A DNA stretch of 5,763 bases from NCBI GenBank assembly GCA_020850785.1, contig JADZDZ010000130.1, forward strand, positions 1 to 5,763. The letters run 5' to 3'. The notes below the pieces were generated by a model that was not told the DNA's origin, did no database searches, and was given only the letters and a program-made list of their open reading frames with translations. Positions 1 to 5,762 of this stretch are shown in pieces. Source of the stretch: Candidatus Sumerlaeota bacterium (GTDB lineage: Bacteria; Sumerlaeota; Sumerlaeia; SLMS01). Made by a program: the position numbers and the translations under genes. Positions within the stretch are counted from its first letter, which is position 1; each line of letters starts with the position of its first letter.

Positions 1-847
1 AGAATTCGTTTTCGCCGGTGGCGGGGTTGAGGGTGAAGGCAACGCCCGTGGACGACGTGTCGCCCAGGTTGCCGAACACCATCGCCTGCACGTTCACGGC
101 GGTGCCCCAGTCATCGGGGATGCGTTCGATGCGGCGGTAATCGATGGCGCGCTTGCCCATCCAGGATGCGAACACGGCAAGGATGCCACCCCACATCTGC
201 TCGCGCGCGTCGTCCGGGAAGGACTTCCCAAGGACCTGCTTCACGCGAACCTTGAAAGCCTCGGCAAGCTCCTTCAGGTCTGCGGCGGAAAGGTCGGTGT
301 CGCTCTTGGCGCCCACCTTCTCCTTCTTCGCTTCCAGAAGGTGCTCAAGCTGCTTGCGGATACCCTGATCTTCCTTGGGTTCGATGCCTGCGGCCTTTTC
401 CATCACGACGTCCGAGTACATCATGATGAGGCGACGGTAGGCGTCATAGACAAAGCGCTCATTGCCCGTCTGGGCGATGAGGCCGGGAATTGTTTTCGTG
501 GTGAGGCCGACATTGAGGATGGTTTCCATCATGCCGGGCATGGAGGCGCGGGCGCCGGAGCGCACCGACAGGAGAAGCGGGTTCTTTTCATCGCCGAAGC
601 CGCGGCCCATGGTTCCCTCAACCTTTGCGAGGGCGGCGGCGACTTCCTTCTCCAAATTTGCGGGGTACTTGCGGTTGTTCTTGTAGTAATGGGTGCAGAC
701 TTCGGTGGTGATGGTGAAGCCTGCGGGGACTGGTATTCCGAGGACGCTCATTTCGGCGAGGTTGGCGCCCTTGCCACCCAGCAGCTCTTTCATGCTGCCG
801 TCGCCATCCGCTTTGCCGTCTCCGAAATAGTAAACCGACTTCGTCAT
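1..847 (-). CDS. ppdK: Pyruvate, phosphate dikinase, N-terminal part (runs off left edge)
   Basis: Pyruvate phosphate dikinase interconverts ATP, phosphate and pyruvate with AMP, pyrophosphate and phosphoenolpyruvate in the cytosol, serving gluconeogenesis or PPi-linked glycolysis. The 282 residues visible are the N-terminal ATP-grasp nucleotide-binding domain; the phosphohistidine and PEP/pyruvate domains lie outside the window (family length is about 870-930 aa). Diagnostic stretches are VYYFGDGKADGD (5-16), the glycine-rich loop LLGGKGANLAEM (22-33, with Lys26 at the ATP-site lysine position), SVRSGARASMPGMMETILN (94-112, with Arg96 equivalent to the family ATP-site arginine), and GDTSSTGVAF followed by NPATGENEF at the cut end (262-282). 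The ATG at 847-845 is chosen because MTKSVYYFGDG matches the family start and AAGGAG lies six bases upstream. One oddity is Leu273 where most PPDKs I recall have Arg (TRNP). The gene lies 249 bases downstream of lpxD on the same strand and may have its own promoter. The reading is continuous and the family is secure. Confidence 0.96.
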   Translation of the reverse strand, partial: MTKSVYYFGDGKADGDGSMKELLGGKGANLAEMSVLGIPVPAGFTITTEVCTHYYKNNRKYPANLEKEVAAALAKVEGTMGRGFGDEKNPLLLSVRSGARASMPGMMETILNVGLTTKTIPGLIAQTGNERFVYDAYRRLIMMYSDVVMEKAAGIEPKEDQGIRKQLEHLLEAKKEKVGAKSDTDLSAADLKELAEAFKVRVKQVLGKSFPDDAREQMWGGILAVFASWMGKRAIDYRRIERIPDDWGTAVNVQAMVFGNLGDTSSTGVAFTLNPATGENEF

Positions 848-853
848 TCCTTT

Positions 854-859
854 CTCCTT
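854..859 (-). promoter_or_regulatory. Shine-Dalgarno of ppdK
   Basis: On the minus strand AAGGAG sits six bases before the ATG of ppdK, a near-ideal ribosome binding site that fixes the start. The TAA at 860-858, which closes the open frame spanning the upstream gap, overlaps this element. Confidence 0.85.
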
Positions 860-971
860 AGAATGTGAGGCTTGATGCCCGATTGAGTGTTTCTGTTTTC
901 GAATCGCGCGCTGAGGATTTGTTGCGCTGGATTCTTTCAGTGAGGACCTGCGCGGTGTGGAACTTCTTCAC

Positions 972-1032
972 AATCGCGAATCCCGGTGACGATGCTGCTG
1001 CGAAATCATCGGCACACTTTCTGATCGCGATT
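972..1032. repeat. Inverted repeat AATCGCGA / TCGCGATT in the ppdK upstream region
   Basis: AATCGCGA at 972-979 is matched by its exact reverse complement TCGCGATT at 1025-1032. A third partial copy, AATCGCG, lies at 902-908. The arms are 45 bases apart, too far for a strong hairpin, but three related copies in about 130 bases of gap could be protein-binding sites. No named regulator is inferred. Confidence 0.3.
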
Positions 1033-1043
1033 CCGAATGTCAA
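1015..1043 (-). promoter_or_regulatory. Weak candidate promoter for ppdK
   Basis: A perfect TTGACA (-35 consensus) lies on the minus strand at 1043-1038 inside the low-G+C gap. With a 17-base spacer the -10 position reads AAAGTG, a poor match to TATAAT. If used, it would give a ppdK leader of roughly 160 bases. The support is the -35 hexamer and its location only. Confidence 0.2.
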
Positions 1044-1063
1044 TCTTTTCATCCACATCTTTG

Positions 1064-1075
1064 CAAAAATTTTTG
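1064..1075. repeat. Perfect 12-bp A/T palindrome
   Basis: CAAAAATTTTTG is a perfect palindrome just beyond the lpxD stop and about 20 bases upstream of the TTGACA on the minus strand. It could be an A/T-rich upstream promoter element or curved DNA. As a transcript it makes only weak A-U pairs with no loop, so it is not a convincing terminator. Confidence 0.4.
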
Positions 1076-1096
1076 TTGAATGTGTGAGTTCGTGAT

Positions 1097-2128
1097 TCAT
1101 TCGTCATCACGCGACTCGGTGTTGTTCAGCGCACGCATGCGTTTCATGTAGGAGGAGATATTGCGGTAGAAGTGCGTGAAGCGCGCATAGTCGCGCGGAG
1201 CGATGGCGGGATTTCCGATGATGTCCGATCCCGGCGGCACGTCGCTCGTGATGCCCGACTTCCCACCGACGCGTGAGCGGTCGCCGATCTCGATGTGATC
1301 AGCGATGCCGACCTGTCCCGCCAGGATGACACCGTTGCCAATTTTCACGGACCCGGCGATGCCGACCTGCGCAACGACCAGGCAATCGGTGCCGATGGTG
1401 ACGTTGTGACCAACGTGGACAAGGTTGTCGATCTTGGTGCGGTTCCCGACACGCGTTTCGTTCAGGAAGGCGCGGTCGATGGTGGTATTTGCGCCAATTT
1501 CCACATCATCGCCGATGACCACATTTCCCACCTGCGGAATCTTCGTAAGTCTGCCGCGCGCAACCTCGTAGCGAAATCCGTCGGCCCCGATGACGACGCC
1601 GGAATGGATGCGGACGCGGCTTCCGATCTGGCATTGATGAAGGATCGTGACGCGTGGGGCGAGGACCGTGCTGCTGCCGATGCGGGTGTCCGCGCCGATG
1701 AAGGACCCGGCGCCGATGATGCAATTGTCGCCGATGATCGCGCCGCTTTCGATGACCGCCTGCGCGTCCACCTGCACATTCGCACCCAGCTTCGCATCGG
1801 TGGAGATCACGGCCGTCGGATGCAGGACACCGGTGCTGGCGGATTCGGGATGAAAGTGCTCAATGACTGTCAGGACACCACCCATCAGGTCGCGCAGGCG
1901 AACCACGCGCGGGTGATCGATGGCGAGTTTTTCAGGGGCAAGGATCAGCGCCGCCTTCGTGGCCATCGCGCCCGCAACGTGCTTGTCCTTCATGACGAAG
2001 GAAACGTCCTGGTCGCTGGCACGGTCGAGCGTCGCAAGGCCCCGCAGCGGAACGTCTGCTCCGCCGACGGGCGCCGGGACGCCGAGCTTCTGGCACAGGG
2101 CGCTGATGGGAAGGGGCTGGGTGGTCAT
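1097..2128 (-). CDS. lpxD: UDP-3-O-acylglucosamine N-acyltransferase (lipid A biosynthesis)
   Basis: LpxD transfers an (R)-3-hydroxyacyl chain from acyl carrier protein to the 2-amino group of UDP-3-O-acylglucosamine, the third step of the Raetz lipid A pathway, in the cytosol. At 343 aa it matches the family length (341 in E. coli). Residues 1-98 form the uridine-binding N-terminal domain. Residues 103-300 are left-handed beta-helix hexapeptide repeats, with GADGFRYE (181-188), KIPQVGNVVIGDDVEIGANT (196-215), TKIDNLVHVGHNV (231-243) and AQVGIAGS (253-260). His241 aligns with the catalytic His239 of E. coli. VPPGSDIIGNPA and helical residues 311-343 (RDYARFTHFYRNI onward) form the usual C-terminal tail. 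The ATG at 2128-2126 overlaps the argS stop (ATGA) and follows a GAG/GGA-rich ribosome binding site. The same frame is open further upstream (to 2314), but that part lies inside argS and resembles nothing. All key residues are present. Confidence 0.97.
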   Translation of the reverse strand: MTTQPLPISALCQKLGVPAPVGGADVPLRGLATLDRASDQDVSFVMKDKHVAGAMATKAALILAPEKLAIDHPRVVRLRDLMGGVLTVIEHFHPESASTGVLHPTAVISTDAKLGANVQVDAQAVIESGAIIGDNCIIGAGSFIGADTRIGSSTVLAPRVTILHQCQIGSRVRIHSGVVIGADGFRYEVARGRLTKIPQVGNVVIGDDVEIGANTTIDRAFLNETRVGNRTKIDNLVHVGHNVTIGTDCLVVAQVGIAGSVKIGNGVILAGQVGIADHIEIGDRSRVGGKSGITSDVPPGSDIIGNPAIAPRDYARFTHFYRNISSYMKRMRALNNTESRDDE

Positions 2129-3870
2129 GATTCCTCCTCCTCCTCGCGCGTCATGCGCTGCGGAGAGGTGATCCCCATCAGCGTCAGTCCGTTGGAAATC
2201 GTCTGGCGCACGCTGTTGGCGAGCAACATGCGGGCTTCCGACAGCGCCTTGTTGTCGGGATTGATGACGCGGAAGCTGGGATCGCTCTTCGCCATGGTCC
2301 AGTAGCGGTTCCACAGGTCCGCAAGCCCCAACACGTAGGCGGGAACGTTGTGGACGGAAAGCTCCTTGGCGGAACGCTCGATCATTTCGGGGAACTGCGC
2401 CAGATAGAGTATCATTTCCCGTTCGATGGGCGCGGTGAGCAGGGCGGCGGCGGCATTCGCATCGGTGCTGGGAAGGATATGCTGCTCAAGCCCCTTTTGG
2501 GTCAACGAGCAGATGCGCGCGTGGGCGTACTGCACCTTGAAGACGGGATTGTGGCTGCTGTGCTGGGTGGCCAGGTCCATGTCGAATTCAAATTCGGAAT
2601 CGATGGACCGGCACAGCATGAACCAGCGCGTGGCGTCGGCGCCCGCTTCCTCCACGACGTCCGCCAGCGCCACGAAATTCCCGGCGCGCTTGCTGAACTT
2701 CACGCGCTTGCCGTTCTTGATAAGGAAGACAAGGCGCAGGAGGAGGACGGTGAGCTTCTTCTCATCCTCGCCAACGCCAGCAATCCCCGCGCGCAACCGG
2801 GGCGGATAACCGCCGTGGTCGGCGCCGAAAATGTTGATGTAGCGATCGAAGTGCCGCTGGTATTTGTCGTAGTGATAGGCGATGTCCGGCACCATGTAGG
2901 TGAGCGAACCATCCTGCTTGCGAAGCACGCGGTCCTCGTTGTCGCCAAAGGCCTGGGTCTTCAGCCAGAGGGCGCCATCCTTCTCGTAGGTCATGCCGTT
3001 CTTGTGGAGGGCATCCAAGGCGCGATCAACGGCGCCGCTCTCGCGAAGGGCCTGCTCGCTGACGTAGTTGTCGAAGGCGACGCCCATCGCCGCGAGGTCC
3101 TGAACAATCTGCGCAAGGTTGCGGTTGCGGGCCTCCCAGGCGAACTGCGCGTGGGTGAGGCCGCCGATCTCCTCCTTGCACTTGTTGGCAACGAAATCCT
3201 CTGCGAATTCCTTCAGGTAATCACCGGGGTAGGAAATGGCCTCCCCTTGATAGGTGATCTGTTCGCCGTCGTCCTTCACATCGCCGGGCTGCACGAGACC
3301 GACGGCCTCATGGCAGCGGAAGCGAAAGCTGCGGCCGAGTGCCTCAAGCTGCACGCCCGCATCGTTGATGTAGAACTCCTTGGCAACCTTGTGCCCGGCG
3401 GCCTGCAGGATGCGGCAGAGGCTGTCGCCGCTGGCGGCGTGGCGGCAGTGACCGATGTGCATGGGGCCCGTGGGGTTGGCGGAAACGAATTCCAGCAGGA
3501 TGCTGCCGACGGAATTCGGCGCCGCGTTTCCATAGGTTGCGGCGCCTGTGGCGATCTCCTGAAGGATCGTGGCGTAGGCGTGCGTTGAAAGGCGGATGTT
3601 GACGAAGCCGGGCTTTGCGACCTCGGCATTCTCGATCAGCGGATTCGAGCGCAGCCGGGCGGCGAGCGCCTCCGCCACCTCGATGGGATTCCTGCCAAGC
3701 GGCTTGGCGACGAGCATGGCCGCATTGGTGGCAAGGTCGCCGTGTGCGGGATTCTTCGTCGGGCCGAAGGTGGCACGATCCGCCGTGATCGCGGCACCAT
3801 CGCCAGCGACGGAGGAATGGCGCACGGCGGCGAGCAGTGCGCTGTTCAGTTGTTCTTTCAGATAGGGCAT
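2125..3870 (-). CDS. argS: Arginyl-tRNA synthetase
   Basis: This class I aminoacyl-tRNA synthetase charges tRNA-Arg with arginine in the cytosol. At 581 aa it is close to the 577 aa of E. coli ArgRS. Residues 1-110 are the ArgRS-specific N-terminal domain that contacts the tRNA D-loop region. The HIGH signature is in EFVSANPTGPMHIGH (127-141). FYINDAGVQL (166-175) and GADHGGY (349-355) are typical active-site stretches. The KMSKS-equivalent loop reads KFSKRAGNF (391-399), with Phe in place of Met. The DALR anticodon-binding domain spans about 445-571, beginning VQYAHARICSL. The ATG at 3870-3868 is chosen because MPYLKEQLNSALLAAV fits the family start. It has no clear Shine-Dalgarno. The same frame stays open upstream (GTG at 3936, ATG at 4005), but that extension is polar, unlike ArgRS, and the longer form overlaps the divergent gene. 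The C-terminus ends in an unusual Glu5-Ser tail created by the repeat shared with lpxD. Confidence 0.97.
   Translation of the reverse strand: MPYLKEQLNSALLAAVRHSSVAGDGAAITADRATFGPTKNPAHGDLATNAAMLVAKPLGRNPIEVAEALAARLRSNPLIENAEVAKPGFVNIRLSTHAYATILQEIATGAATYGNAAPNSVGSILLEFVSANPTGPMHIGHCRHAASGDSLCRILQAAGHKVAKEFYINDAGVQLEALGRSFRFRCHEAVGLVQPGDVKDDGEQITYQGEAISYPGDYLKEFAEDFVANKCKEEIGGLTHAQFAWEARNRNLAQIVQDLAAMGVAFDNYVSEQALRESGAVDRALDALHKNGMTYEKDGALWLKTQAFGDNEDRVLRKQDGSLTYMVPDIAYHYDKYQRHFDRYINIFGADHGGYPPRLRAGIAGVGEDEKKLTVLLLRLVFLIKNGKRVKFSKRAGNFVALADVVEEAGADATRWFMLCRSIDSEFEFDMDLATQHSSHNPVFKVQYAHARICSLTQKGLEQHILPSTDANAAAALLTAPIEREMILYLAQFPEMIERSAKELSVHNVPAYVLGLADLWNRYWTMAKSDPSFRVINPDNKALSEARMLLANSVRQTISNGLTLMGITSPQRMTREEEEES
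2131..2145 (-). promoter_or_regulatory. Triplet-repeat ribosome binding site of lpxD inside argS
   Basis: On the minus strand the last argS codons are GAG four times and GAA, making a continuous purine run. GGAGG occurs in it in several registers, including 4 and 7 bases before the lpxD ATG. The run encodes the Glu tail of ArgRS and serves as a strong ribosome binding site for lpxD, deciding its start. Being a triplet repeat, a change in copy number would stay in frame in argS. Confidence 0.8.
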
Positions 3871-3986
3871 GCGACGGCTGGTGTCTGCGCGGCGATGCGT
3901 GTCATGCGAGTCATCATCAATTGAGTGTTGATTCACGGGACGGTTGCGCGCGCAAGCCGCAAGTGCATAGCGTCGGCAAAACCACG
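3871..3986. promoter_or_regulatory. Divergent intergenic region between argS and the glycosyltransferase
   Basis: These 116 bases must hold the promoters for both directions, but I see no strong -35/-10 pair on either strand. Visible structure is a near-perfect tandem 9-bp repeat (ATGCGTGTC at 3895-3903 then ATGCGAGTC at 3904-3912), a short inverted repeat ATCAA/TTGAT around 3916-3932, and a perfect palindrome at 3944-3955. Neither flanking start has an evident Shine-Dalgarno. Confidence 0.5.
3944..3955. repeat. Perfect palindrome TTGCGCGCGCAA in divergent promoter region
   Basis: A 12-bp perfect dyad lies 31 bases before the glycosyltransferase ATG and 73 bases before the argS ATG. The position suits an operator or shared regulatory site for two divergent genes. 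Alternating GC dinucleotides are common in high-G+C DNA, so chance is a real alternative. Confidence 0.4.
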
Positions 3987-5258
3987 ATGGATCGCGCACG
4001 CACACACTTTTTCCTGAGGATGATTGTCATCATCGCGCTGTTGCTGCGCGTGGGATTTGTCATCGTGGAACCGCCGGTCGCGCGGGATGTTCTCGCACCG
4101 CTGGCGGACTCCACGGACTACGACCATCTCGCGCGGGCACTGCTTCGCGGGGAAGGGTTCGTGAACCTTCAGGGGAACCCCACGGCTTTCCGCCCGCCCG
4201 TTTATCCGGTGTTCGTTGCGATGGTCTACGCCGTTGCAGGCGAACAGAACCTAATGGCCGTCGCATTGGTCCAAGCCGCTCTGGGAGCGGTCGCGACGCT
4301 GCTCGTGTATCTTCTGGCGCGGAGGGCGGCGGTGGATCGCGCGGGGACCTTGTGCGCGGCGTTGCTGTATGCGTGCTACCCCGCCTTCATCGTGCAGGTG
4401 CCTCAAATTTTGTCGGAGGAACTGGGGCGCGTGTTGCTGCTGGGCGCCGTGTTTTTCATGATGGAGGATGATGGGAAAAATTGGATGAAGACGGCGCTGG
4501 CGGGAGCGATCCTCGCGGTGGCGATTCTTAATAAATCGGTTTTGGCGGCGGCCGTTCCATTTTTGTGCCTCGCACTGCTGTGGGGAGGGAATCGCACCAT
4601 GCGGGAGCGCCTCGTCGCGGCCACGGCATTCGCGCTGCCGCTGTGCCTGGTGATCGGCGGCTGGACGCTGCGCAACGCCTCCGTCTCCGGTTCCTTCATT
4701 CCCGTTTCCACAAACTTCCCCATCACCTTCGCCCACGGGGTCACGAAATGGAACGTGCAGGCGAACGAATGGTACGGGCAGGACACAGCCCTGCTCCCCG
4801 TGCCGGAAGACTTCCGCGATTGGACGCAGCTTCGCACCTATCATGACATCGGGCAGGAATTGGAGGTCGGTCGCGAATGGGGCCGGAAGGCGGGCCAGTG
4901 GACCTCTGATCATGGCTGGCTGTTTGGCGTCATGAGCGTGCGCAAGGGACTGCATTTCTGGGGGTGCTTCATTCGTGGTTCCCTTCTGGAGCGCCTCGTG
5001 GCCGCCTTGTCGATGGGGACCGTGATCCTTGGCGGCTGGTTGTTCCTGATTTTGCGGGCGCGAACGTCACCGCCGGCGATGAGGCGTTTCGCGCTGCTGG
5101 CGTTTGCCGTGGCGTTTGCCGTCACAATTCCCTACGCAATCAGCCAGTGCGACGTGCGCTACCGCTTGAGCCTGATTGATCCGCTCTGGATGGTGTTCTG
5201 CGGTGCGCTGCTTGCACCGATGGTTGCGCCGTTTTGCAAATCCCCTTCGGAAGGTTGA
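3987..5258 (+). CDS. Family 39 (PMT_2/ArnT-like) membrane glycosyltransferase
   Basis: This is a polytopic inner-membrane protein of the GT-C fold. Relatives transfer a sugar from a polyprenyl-phosphate carrier to lipid A, protein or another envelope acceptor on the periplasmic side; the substrate here is unknown. A first membrane segment (about 11-27) is followed by the acidic cluster DSTDYDHLARALLRGEGF (41-58; Asp41, Asp44, Asp46), placed like the catalytic Asp of the family, then NPTAFRPPVYPVF (64-76), the RPPxYP hallmark. Further membrane segments are near 89-110, 119-136, 146-159, 169-183, 186-199, 208-226, 336-357, 367-387 and 394-414, about ten in all. GGWTLRN (224-230) and the C-terminal RYRLSLIDPLW (391-401) also fit. 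A long mostly polar loop (about 227-335) is rich in Trp. At 423 aa it is somewhat short. The ATG at 3987 is chosen by the membrane N-terminus; ATG 4020, directly after GAGG, is an alternative that would trim 11 residues. It is followed six bases later by the PH-domain gene. Confidence 0.8.
   Translation: MDRARTHFFLRMIVIIALLLRVGFVIVEPPVARDVLAPLADSTDYDHLARALLRGEGFVNLQGNPTAFRPPVYPVFVAMVYAVAGEQNLMAVALVQAALGAVATLLVYLLARRAAVDRAGTLCAALLYACYPAFIVQVPQILSEELGRVLLLGAVFFMMEDDGKNWMKTALAGAILAVAILNKSVLAAAVPFLCLALLWGGNRTMRERLVAATAFALPLCLVIGGWTLRNASVSGSFIPVSTNFPITFAHGVTKWNVQANEWYGQDTALLPVPEDFRDWTQLRTYHDIGQELEVGREWGRKAGQWTSDHGWLFGVMSVRKGLHFWGCFIRGSLLERLVAALSMGTVILGGWLFLILRARTSPPAMRRFALLAFAVAFAVTIPYAISQCDVRYRLSLIDPLWMVFCGALLAPMVAPFCKSPSEG
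5249..5254 (+). promoter_or_regulatory. Shine-Dalgarno of the PH-domain gene
   Basis: GGAAGG lies ten bases before the ATG at 5265, inside the last codons of the preceding glycosyltransferase gene. It supports this start and co-translation of the two genes. Confidence 0.55.
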
Positions 5259-5264
5259 TCCCCG

Positions 5265-5762
5265 ATGTCCGCTTCGCAGCCCGATCAGGTTCCATCCGCA
5301 GCGCAGGCTCCCCCGCCGATGATGGTGCAGCCGGTGCCGCTGCCGCCGGAGCGCGCGCTGTGGGAAGGCAGCCCCTCCCAATTTCTCAATTTCTGGACCT
5401 ACCTGATCTGCGGAATTCTGTCCATTCTGGTGATACCGCTTTTTGTGGCGCTTTGGGAATACATCAAGCTGAAGAGCCTTCGCTATGAAGTGACGACGCA
5501 GCGCATCCGCATCCGGCGTGGTTTTTTTTCGCGCACCGTGGACGAGGTGGAAATGTACCGCCTTCGGGATTACTATCTGGAACAGTCCTTCGCCCACCGG
5601 CTCTTTGGCATCTGGAACATTGTGATAACAACCGTGGACAAGACCAACCCGCGCATCGTGCTGGAGGGCATTCACGACGGCGAGAAGCTGCGCGATGACA
5701 TCCGCAACAGCGTGGAGGCAATACGGCTCGCGAAGGGCGTTCGTGAAGTCGATATGTCGTAA
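5265..5762 (+). CDS. Membrane-anchored bacterial PH-domain (bPH2/YdbS-like) protein
   Basis: This 165-aa protein of unknown role has the layout of bacterial PH (formerly DUF304) membrane proteins. It has a Pro/Ala-rich, probably disordered N-terminus (1-28) and the motif ALWEGSPSQF (31-40) seen at the start of many family members. A hydrophobic stretch (about 43-65) is long enough for one membrane helix, or possibly a tight hairpin. The PH-like beta region covers about 70-155: RYEVTTQRIRIRRGFFSR (73-90), then EVEMYRLRDYYLEQSF, RLFGIWNIVI and the ending HDGEKLRDDIRNSVEAIR (137-154). The Y-x-V-T-x-x-R-I-x-x-x-x-G run is characteristic. The ATG at 5265 follows the upstream stop by six bases, so the two genes probably form an operon. 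The stop TAA falls one base before the window edge. A run of eight T occurs in the codons for GFFS (86-89), striking in this G+C-rich gene, but the frame is intact. Confidence 0.82.
   Translation: MSASQPDQVPSAAQAPPPMMVQPVPLPPERALWEGSPSQFLNFWTYLICGILSILVIPLFVALWEYIKLKSLRYEVTTQRIRIRRGFFSRTVDEVEMYRLRDYYLEQSFAHRLFGIWNIVITTVDKTNPRIVLEGIHDGEKLRDDIRNSVEAIRLAKGVREVDMS

Larger units (their letters stand above)
848..1096. other. lpxD-ppdK intergenic gap, no convincing gene
   Basis: This stretch is visibly poorer in G+C than the flanking genes: 21 of 60 bases are G or C at 1021-1080. It most likely holds the ppdK promoter and leader. I see no hairpin followed by a T-run in the minus direction, so no intrinsic terminator for lpxD is evident; read-through into ppdK is possible. 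A minus-strand frame of 80 codons (1100-858) starts in an ATGA overlap with the lpxD stop and ends at the ppdK ribosome binding site. Only about half of its codons end in G or C, unlike the strongly G/C-ending neighbours, and it has no ribosome binding site or recognisable domain. A frame of similar length is also open on the plus strand (865-1095). I therefore do not call a gene, although a small coupled protein is not excluded. Confidence 0.6.

Noticed and set aside
144..868. Plus-strand open frames (144-368, 341-868, 462-686) opposite ppdK
   Set aside because: The minus strand reads as an uninterrupted PPDK N-terminus over the whole stretch; these are shadows.
990..1011. Hairpin CGATG/CATCG as a terminator after lpxD
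   Set aside because: The stem is only five base pairs with a 12-base loop and no T-run follows on the minus strand.
1295..2305. Plus-strand open frame of 336 codons antisense to lpxD
   Set aside because: It mirrors the hexapeptide-repeat codons of lpxD, giving an Asp/Ala/Arg-rich product without family features.
2129..2314. Upstream extension of lpxD in its own frame
   Set aside because: This part lies within argS codons, has no similarity to LpxD, and the ATGA start with its strong ribosome binding site gives the normal family N-terminus.
2350..3588. Plus-strand open frame of 412 codons antisense to argS
   Set aside because: The minus strand encodes a complete ArgRS with all signatures. 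The antisense frame is a by-product of the strong G/C-ending codon bias and its product has no recognisable domain.
3837..3986. N-terminal extension of the glycosyltransferase back to 3837
   Set aside because: It would overlap the start of argS and adds a Cys/His-rich polar stretch unlike the family. The ATG at 3987 leads directly into the first membrane segment.
4251..4955. Minus-strand open frame of 234 codons antisense to the glycosyltransferase
   Set aside because: The product is rich in Arg, Gln and His as expected for a shadow of a hydrophobic membrane gene, while the plus strand shows family motifs throughout.
5067..5675. Minus-strand open frame of 202 codons across the glycosyltransferase/PH junction
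   Set aside because: It runs antisense across two genes with clear families and shows no domain or ribosome binding site.
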